64,000 nucleotides of DNA from Riptortus pedestris (lineage: Eukaryota; Arthropoda; Insecta; Hemiptera; Alydidae), in the NCBI GenBank assembly GCA_019009955.1, contig CM032228.1, forward strand, positions 229,685,501 to 229,749,500, written 5' to 3'. The translations under genes and the position numbers were made by a program. Every line of letters begins with the position of its first letter. Positions within the stretch are counted from its first letter, which is position 1. This document shows, one piece after another, positions 57,206-64,000 of the stretch. The notes under the pieces were generated by a model, which was not told the origin of the DNA, searched no databases, and was given only the letters and a program-made list of their open reading frames with translations.

Positions 57206-59323
57206 TTATCTTATCCAAATGGGTGGTCTCAAAATAATCGATAAGTCCGATATATCTTATATAAAGGGAGATCCGATGACTATTAAGTTTATGATGTTAG
57301 GAAGTGAGGTTTTGGGATTTCGTAGGGAATTCTGTCTCACTCCTTTACACAATTGTAAATCAGTTGGTGGAGACACTCATCACTGACTGATGATCAAGTA
57401 CAGAAGTTTTACTGAGTTACTTATCCGTGGGTCAGTAGGTTTTTTACGTCTGTTATCCCGTATAAGGTTGTTTACGTTTTAGTCGGGCACCGCATGTTTT
57501 ACATGTTAATGTCTGATCGAATGGTGGCTCATGCGTGTGTATATGTAAATTGTAGTTAGGTAGGATGTTTGTTTGGCCATTCAATATCACGGTTACTATG
57601 CCTGAAATTTAGTAGTGTGGTTACTTTGTATCTTTGTATATATAAATACACACACGCCCAGTTATTTTACTACTACCATCTTTTCACGCCCAGGCACATA
57701 TTCACATATATACGATTTCCGTTGTTGATTGATTTCTAGAATTTTTTTTTATATGGTTAGTTTATACCATCTTTTAGGTTGCTACTTGAATAGTGTATTC
57801 GCTTTGCAAGACCTTATACATAAATAATAAAAAAAAAATCATTCTTATATCCTATTCTACAATACCTAAATTTTATTTTACAAAGAGAGCTTCTTTACTA
57901 AAGAAATGATTCTATCAACTGCTTTTAAAGTGTCTAATAAAGCCAATTTTATGTTCCTAGGAAAATCAAATTCTTTGAACATTGTCTGCACAGGTTGGCA
58001 TTCTTCTATAAGACGGAGTACTGTTAATGGAGCATAGCATATTTCGCATTATTGTTTGGGATCTTTAGTTATTAAGATTATGTGCGTATTTGTGCTATGT
58101 CCCAGAAGAATTTGTTTGTGAGCGGTTATTCCTTACACATGGAATCCCAGTTTTTATGGACTCTTTAGCCAGGTGCACATAATTGTAAATTATAATAGTA
58201 TGCAGTTATTTTATTTAATTTCTTCCTTTTTAAGCTGTTGCCAAGCTATATCCATATTTCCTATTACACACCCAATACCTCGATTTGTAAAACCTCCGGC
58301 AAACAGGTTTTAATAATATGTAAGGTTTTAATATTAGTTGTGAAATTTTGGGAAGAGGGTTGTGTAATACCGGGAAGGCTAGGGGTAAGAATTCGAGGCA
58401 TGGGCTCGATGAGATCTGGAAGGCTTGGACTACGTGTGGGGAATCTACCCCCACCCCCACTAACTCCCCCCCCAGATCCTCATCCTCTGTCTCTCTCTTA
58501 TATTCTTTTTCTCTTTCTAGCATCCCCTCATTATGGCCTTCATCAGTTGTCAGGCATTCCACCAAGTTTCAGAAAGTCACCGACTAAACAGGGTATCCAT
58601 ATATCAATGGACTCGAGTAAACATACATAAATATATACACGCGGACAAACAAACCGACATTATGTAAATTTCTCTAAATAAAGGGCGAGAAAGACGTTGA
58701 GTCGTTGACTCGGTTGTGCAAGAAGAAAAAAAAATGTCATAATGTTTTGGCTGACCAAATACATTCTGTTACTGAATAGACAGTTAGATAATCCACATGG
58801 GTGATATTTCTCTTTTAAAAATAGTTGTACAGTTTTATTATTTATAATGGTATAAATTTAGAAAATTAAATGTTAATATAAGGAATAATAACGTGAATCT
58901 ATTAAAAGATATATAAAAAAACAATAATAATACGGAATATATATATATCAATCAAATCAAATAACAAGCTGCCCCCATTTTGAGGGTACCCGTTTGGGTC
59001 AGCCTCCTAATCAGCCCACCAGGGTATATAGGTAAAATAAAAATTGTTTTTAAATGCTTTATATATGCTGAAATTTTTTTTTGTAGGGAATTAATTTGAT
59101 TTAATTAAATTTTGCGATGGTGAGTGACTAGTTTTAAAGGACAGCTTATGTAGAGCTTTATTTTATTTTGTACAAGTGATGGTTAATCTTCTGATACTTT
59201 TCTTTAAAACTGATGTCGACATTTGGCATATTCCTTCAGTTTTCAGTCCATATTCTTGGAGTAAGTCGGCCGTTTTTTTTTGGGATTACTCCTCTTGCCC
59301 CAAACAGCAATCCGTCGACGCTC

Positions 59324-59367
<44 letters not shown>

Positions 59368-59459
59368 TAAAAAAAATCCTTATTTCGCTGAGACGTATCA
59401 ATCCCCTTAATAAGAACGTTGTATGCAACTGTTAACTAAATCACCATAAAATATTAAAA
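57206..59459. other. Intergenic, no confident gene
   Basis: The 58340-58620 block is less AT-rich and open in several frames (Pro/Ser-rich plus frames and an acidic minus frame of 111 codons, 58230-58565). None carries a recognised domain. (TA)n at 59328-59370. Confidence 0.4.
59328..59370. repeat. (TA)n microsatellite
   Basis: TA run with one TTTA interruption. It creates the Tyr/Ile-repeat ORFs nearby. Confidence 0.9.
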
Positions 59460-59760
59460 AAAGGCCAAAACGCATGGGCTGCATTAAATATGCAGATTAC
59501 CCACGTCCATCACGTATTTGCATTTACCTTAAAACGAAAAGTTGAATGAGAAAAAATATCTGGTAATTAGGCTTCAAATAAATTGCTTCATAATATAAAA
59601 TTATATTGTTATTATGACAATAGTACGAGTGGGGTTTACTAAAGGCCGAAAACCAAAGCATTCAAATATCTTGGTTAATAATCAAGATATTGAAAAAATG
59701 TACATAAGAATGCCTACATTTGCAATTAGATTAATTTTATAGAATATGATGTCAGAATGT
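59460..59760 (-). mobile_element. HINE-like element, hairpin-end fragment, decayed
   Basis: AAAAAA/GGCCAAAACGCATGGGCTGC is a mutated hairpin, followed by ATGCAGATTACCCACGT, B-type sequence and TTCAAATATCTTGGTTAATA. It ends in the core near 59760 without a TA tract. Confidence 0.6.
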
Positions 59761-59931
59761 GGACATCACGGTGATTGTTAGAACCTTTCATTGAAGTTTT
59801 CATAAAAATTATAATACAATAAACTGGCTTTCAAATTAGGACAAAAATAAATCCACCTCTTGAAGTGCCAGTTTGGCGTATAAACCAGTTTGCTTCAGTA
59901 TAAATCATAATATTATTATTTCTTAAGGCCC

Positions 59932-60122
59932 ACAATTTGCTAATACGGCTAATTTGGGCGGTTTATTTACAGGGTAACAACATTTTCTAGCCAGGGTAGG
60001 TCTAAGGATTTTATTAAATAAGTTGGTCACTAAATAAATTCCTATTGCCCAGGCTGGAATCAAACTCGCCACTCTAGGTGTACTATGAGACTTTACCTTT
60101 CTCATGTGGCTAACCTGACCTG
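59932..60122 (-). mobile_element. SINE-1, nearly full length
   Basis: The minus strand reads CAGGTTAGCCACATGAGAAA, CACCTAGAGTGGCGAGTTTG-ATTCC (B box), CAATAGGAATTTATTTAGTG, AATAAAATCCTTAGACCTAC, CCTGGCTAGAAAATG and AACCGCCCAAATTAGCC, colinear with the copy at 5351-5582. Confidence 0.8.
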
Positions 60123-60427
60123 GTACAAATACTAGTTTTGTCAAAACGCGAGGACTATTATTTCAAGTTCTCATTAACAAAAAGCAAGTTGAGGAAGGCT
60201 GGAGGGTACATTTAAGTCTTTCGAGTGATGGCTCTCTAGCTCTATAGAGAAAGTTTTTCCACCCAAGCTTTCAAAGGAATGAATAGAATTTCAAAAATTT
60301 CTTTTATTGTTGACTTATTTGATGAAGAAGGGAACATGAAACCACTACACTTCGTTGTTTCGACCCTATATATGTCACTAATCCTTCAAAGAAAAATAAT
60401 AATCTCTGAGTGGCGTCTGATATATAG

Positions 60428-60448
60428 TTTGTGTGTGTGTGTGTGTGT

Positions 60449-60521
<73 letters not shown>

Positions 60522-60556
60522 GGTGGAGGGGGGTGGGAGGGAGGGAGAGAGACCTA
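60428..60556. repeat. (TG)n(GA)n compound microsatellite with G-rich end
   Basis: TG run 60428-60461, GA run 60462-60511, then a GGGAGAGAGGGTGGAGGGG-type tract to 60556. Confidence 0.93.
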
Positions 60557-60884
60557 GGCTAAGGGTGGATCGAGTTCTATAAAACCACTATTCTGAGTGA
60601 ACTTTCCAATGATGAAAATCCTTCTCTAATCCTCCTTAAGGTATACTTCCAATATCTATTCAGCTCTACTCACTACTTAAATATTACTTTCTAATATATT
60701 TTCCCGGTTTTCTTATATAACCAGTAAATGCCGAAAATGTTACATACACCGAAACCATCTCACTTATTAGTTCAATTTTTAGCTTTAAGATTATCAAGTT
60801 AGCTATTTCGAAGGATGAGAGTTTCTTGAAATGCATTTTTAGCAACTTAACTATTTACTGAAATATGCAGTCTAATTTGTTACT

Positions 60885-61215
60885 TATTGCGCCATTTTTG
60901 GAAAATCTCTTCAAATGCCTTTTGACCTAATCATTCCTGCAATTCGGCACACATGAATGAGTTTTGATTGTTTGTAAAGTCAGTCTTTAAATTATTCCTG
61001 TAAGCCTAACGGACAAGTTCGTTAAAAAACAAATTCGTACTTGGAGTAACGGGGGGGGGGCGAAGGAGTTTATAAAAGGTAAAACTTAAAATCAAAGATA
61101 TATGTGTTTGCATTCACCTATTCAAAAATTATCCATAACCATTTGTTTGTCTCGTAATGGTCTACAATTGTTGATTAGTAAATTTCAGCTTTAATGAACA
61201 TTAACTGTGTTATAT
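60885..61215 (+). mobile_element. Decayed HINE-like element
   Basis: TTATTGCGCCATTTTTGGAA, AATCTCTTCAAATGCC, GACAAGTTCGTTAAAAAACA and a G8 run (61051) appear in the HINE order, with high divergence and no intact end. Confidence 0.45.
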
Positions 61216-61739
61216 AGTGATTAATAAGAAAAAAAATAGAATATTATTAGAAATAGAAGGAATTTCTTCGTGTGGGGTATATATTAAAACATTTTGTTTG
61301 TTGAAGATGAAAATTTTTATTTTCGGTCAATGTGCCAAAACAAACAGTACATACATAAATAATCGTGCGTACACGCACACACACACATTCATCGAAAAGA
61401 ATGGAGCTTCTCCTTAGGACTTGAGTCTTGCGTTAAGTGGTGCACCCAGTACCCAACTCGACTTCTCTATTTGCAAATTCACTAATAAACAGCCATATTT
61501 AAATAGTAAAATCCAGGAATATACGAGTGCATAGTCATGAATAATGTCCTAATAAAATGATCTATTAGTTTCTGTTTTAAGAGAAATGCACCCTAAAATA
61601 TCTTGATAATAAATAATAATTTCCATCCGTAGATTAATAATTTTTTATCTCCAAAAATATTAAAGTTCCTACAGTAATTAATTATTACAAAGTTGGATAA
61701 AGAGAACTTCTCCTCATCATATTATCAATAGAATTAGAA

Positions 61740-61806
61740 GAAAGTTTTGAAAAATAGACTCACGAATAAAACCTCAAAAGCTAATTTCCCTTGTGGAAAA
61801 TCAGAT
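61740..61806 (-). mobile_element. HINE-like 5'-end fragment, decayed
   Basis: AAGTTTTGAAAAATAGACTC, ACGAATAAAACCTCAAAAGC and TAATTTCCCTTGTGGAAAAT match the terminal block and palindrome with mutations. Confidence 0.5.
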
Positions 61807-62218
61807 GTGAGGTATACACTGAATTTCCAAATACTATAACGAAATTCCTAGGTGGCAGTGTGTAATAAAGAATTATTATACTAAAAAAAATGAAACATAT
61901 TGTATGAGTGAAGAATTTAAATAATAATATAAATAGTGTAATTGGATAGATATAATATAACAGTAACTAGGTAATAAACTGGAATAATATGCCTTTTTTT
62001 TGAAAAAAAAAAAATAATAGATTACAGAAAAGTTTCATCTCAGACAATTAAATCCATATTTTTCATATCGGGTTACTTCTGACGACTATATTATCAGGCT
62101 GAATATTTATGTCCCGTACCAGCATTAAATAATATCTGGAAAAATATTATATAATAATCAATAAATTTGTTGAGAAACTGATTTCAATTTTTATAAATTT
62201 GGTCACACACACAAAAAG

Positions 62219-62546
62219 TCAACCAAATAAATGATATGGTAGTATTGCAGGCCTTAGAGACGATTGGCCACACATGAGAGAGATTATTGATAAACTCGAC
62301 ATATTAATACCGATAACCCGGAGATCAGTAGTCAGTTTATAAATTTCCAAAATTGCCTTTGGACGGGTTCTAAGAGAGTCAAAGCCTTTAGTCACCCCAA
62401 GGGGCTGTCGGGCGTATATTGACCAACTAGAATCCCGGTAATCCACAAGCATGGCGACGCGAACGGGATTCGAACCAGCACCTATTCCTGATTTCAGCTT
62501 ACTGAGTAAAGTGGTATGTATACGGCAAACATGCAAACGCCAGGGC
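62219..62546 (-). repeat. tRNA-headed repeat (probable second SINE family)
   Basis: The minus strand has GGTGCTGGTTCGAATCCC, a canonical B box (GGTTCGAATCC), about 60 bases after CATACCACTTTACTCAG. The flanks GGCG and CGCC could pair as a short acceptor-like stem. A 105-codon ORF reads through it, which I regard as chance. The downstream body is unlike SINE-1. Confidence 0.5.
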
Positions 62547-62561
62547 CTCCGTATATATATA

Positions 62562-63119
62562 TACAGGGTCCGGCATATTAATCTGACGATTTTGTAGTAA
62601 TTGTTATGTTGGCACCACTGTCATTGAGACGGCGGGAATGTTGTACATCGACAGGTCTATTCTTGCCATTTCAGTAGCCAGTAATGACTCAGTTATTTTA
62701 ACACAGCGTTTATTTCGCAGACATTTCAATTTAAATCGACACGCGCCTGTTCCCAGCAGAAATTCGATCTTGTTGTGGGTAAAGAATTTTAGGAACACGT
62801 CGTCTGCTTTAAAAACGAAACCACCAGGACGAAAACGGACTGTGAGAACGCCTGAAAACATTAACGCGGTAAGAGTAGCTGTTACACGGTCTCCACGACG
62901 TTCAGCAGCGAAACATGCTGTTGCGCTAGCCATTTCTGATCCAAGTGTACGACGAATACTACAATCACAAACGCTCGATGTTCACCCGACCACGACATAC
63001 TGGCTACTGAAATGGCAAGAATAGACCTGTCGATGTACAACATTCCCGCCGTCTCAATGACAGTGGTGCCAACATAACAATTACTACAAAATCGTCAGAT
63101 TAATATGCTGGACCCTGTA
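62562..63119 (+). mobile_element. Young mariner-like element with 122-bp inverted repeats
   Basis: The left (62562-62683) and right (62998-63119) arms are inverted copies differing at one position that I can see (CCGG against CCAG near the tips). The tips are TA-CAGGGTCC. A TA target duplication fits the Tc1/mariner superfamily. The interior carries a fragment of a mariner-type transposase. At 558 bp it is a non-autonomous deletion derivative; arm identity implies recent insertion or recent arm homogenisation. Confidence 0.88.
62638..63024 (+). CDS. Mariner-type transposase N-terminal domain, 128-codon ORF
   Basis: An open frame from ATG inside the left inverted repeat to a stop inside the right one. 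Residues about 20-60 (LTQRLFRRHFNLNRHAPVPS, NSILLWVKNFRNTSSAL) and 65-110 (PPGRKRTVRTPENINAVRVA, RSPRRSAAKHAVALAISDPS, VRRIL) follow the paired helix-turn-helix DNA-binding domain of mariner-like transposases, including the GRKRTVRTPEN linker. The DDE/D catalytic domain is absent, and the last residues (YWLLKWQE) come from the right arm. If expressed it could bind ends but not catalyse transposition. The ATG is within the repeat, as is the mirror-image minus ORF. Confidence 0.72.
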   Translation: MLYIDRSILAISVASNDSVILTQRLFRRHFNLNRHAPVPSRNSILLWVKNFRNTSSALKTKPPGRKRTVRTPENINAVRVAVTRSPRRSAAKHAVALAISDPSVRRILQSQTLDVHPTTTYWLLKWQE

Positions 63120-63651
63120 TTTACCACATTAAGATAGTTTTGTGGGGTTCGGTGGTATTATATGGACTTTAATTTAAATCTTAATTTTACACAATGATAT
63201 ATTGTGGTTTTACACCACACAGCAACAACAATAAGAGAGAGGTTTTATAGTCTCTGCAGGCATTCCACTATGAGACTGATGGTCAGTAATTCCCTCGAGT
63301 CCAACCTTAATGAGAAGACTGGACCCAGGCGGCATGCTCAGTAATCACTCTCTCTAGTCCTGTGGTATCTCTCAACCATTCTGGTCAAGACTACTATCTC
63401 AAGCTGTCATTCCATCTCTTAAACTGCTGCCCTCCTTCTCAAACCGGAGGCAATCCAGGTCCTTCTTCCTGCAGAACTATAAGTCTTCTGACAGGCAATG
63501 TCCTGTGACTTGAAATGTTCCTCATTAGTAGTGGCGAAGAATTATTAGTGTTGAAGAACAATTTCAGTTCTGAAGGGGTTTTAGAGAGAAAGGGGTATGG
63601 AAAAAAGCCAACCGAAAAAAAATTCAGAAAGTATAGGAACTTAGTTATTTT
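63120..63651. other. Intergenic, nothing recognised
   Basis: Less AT-rich around 63290-63530, but no open frame or known motif. Confidence 0.45.
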
Positions 63652-63771
63652 AGCAGATTTCCCTTAAGGGAAATCAGCTATTGAGGTCGTACTCATGACG
63701 CAATTTTCGAAATTTTTTATCAAATTTCCATCGATCCTACCTAGGAGATGACGAAAATGAGGTCCGTTTAA

Positions 63772-63806
<35 letters not shown>

Positions 63807-64000
63807 TGTTACCGCTCTAATGGTCGCAATTATTTTTTAATCGTTACCATACTCGATGTTTAGTCGTTTTATGTAAAAGGAAAGATCAAGTTCATTAACG
63901 GTTGAAAGCTGACCAGGGGGAGGGGGGATTTAGAGGGGGAATATTTTGAAAATTCGAAATATTTCCATTACTATACGTCGGATCGAAAAAATGTATAAAA
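63652..64000 (+). mobile_element. HINE-like element, runs off the window
   Basis: TTTT/AGCAGATTTCCC with the perfect palindrome, the GAGGTCGTACTCATGACGC and GACGAAAATGAGGTCCGTTT blocks, (TA)n 63775-63802, the GGGGGAGGGGGGATTTAGAG run and the first AAATATTTCC motif before the window ends. The subtype cannot be decided. Confidence 0.83.

Larger units (their letters stand above)
59761..62218. other. Intergenic with repeats, no confident gene
   Basis: Contains a SINE-1 copy, TG/GA microsatellites and two decayed HINE fragments, listed separately. The remaining sequence is AT-rich without a supported ORF. Confidence 0.45.

Noticed and set aside
58230..58630. Three overlapping ORFs of 79-130 codons
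   Set aside because: Pro/Ser-rich composition arises from C-runs, different frames are open at once, and no domain is seen.
62219..62536. Minus-strand 105-codon ORF as a protein gene
   Set aside because: It runs through a tRNA-like B box and repeat sequence, and no protein motif is visible.

Overview
AT-rich, gene-poor eukaryotic DNA, almost certainly from an arthropod and most likely an insect. The reasons are several divergent piggyBac-like elements with TTAA ends, canonical Helitrons, a tRNA-headed SINE, a Jockey-type retrotransposon remnant, a young mariner-like element and long (TA)n tracts. I found no confident host gene, rRNA or true tRNA. Nearly every long ORF reads through a microsatellite, a repeat or a transposon relic, so the window reads as a layered record of transposon insertions.

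The dominant repeat occurs in about 25 full or partial copies. It is built like a Helentron-associated element (HINE, a non-autonomous rolling-circle transposon). The 5' end starts TTTT/AGCAGATTTCCC inside a 20-bp palindrome. A (TA)n core follows, then a conserved middle with an internal inverted repeat and G-runs. The 3' end carries the inverse of the 5' motif, a GC hairpin (ACGCAG-CCC-CTGCGT), then GACGGAC/TTTT. I distinguish subtypes A (short, about 0.6-0.7 kb), B (about 0.9-1.3 kb) and C (diverged) by the sequence next to the 3' end. The strand given for each copy runs from palindrome end to hairpin end.

Nested insertions give a relative chronology. A SINE with a 9-bp duplication sits in a HINE (5207-6331). 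A canonical Helitron sits in the TA tract of another (12349-14318). A HINE sits in a piggyBac-like element (24072-25720), whose sister element (26401-27282) keeps the empty site and is itself inside another HINE. A piggyBac-like element interrupts a Jockey-type ORF (51866-54220).

Layout: 1-8 kb HINEs and one SINE; 8.1-9.5 kb piggyBac-like A; 10.8-14.3 kb HINEs and Helitrons; 17.5-19.2 kb a back-to-back HINE; 22.3-29.2 kb the densest HINE/piggyBac nest; 29.4-30.3 kb a Helitron and a hammerhead-like motif; 31.1-32.2 kb piggyBac-like B; 32.7-33.4 kb a HINE; 34.7-35.8 kb a large fold-back repeat; 36.9-39.3 kb paired repeats; 40.8-41.2 kb a hAT-type MITE; 43-50.5 kb HINE and SINE copies; 51.9-54.2 kb Jockey plus piggyBac-like C; 55.7-57.2 kb piggyBac-like D with tandemly repeated exon-like units; 62.6-63.1 kb a near-intact mariner-like element; 63.65 kb to the end another HINE.

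All family assignments come from reading motifs and repeats by eye. No database or alignment was run.
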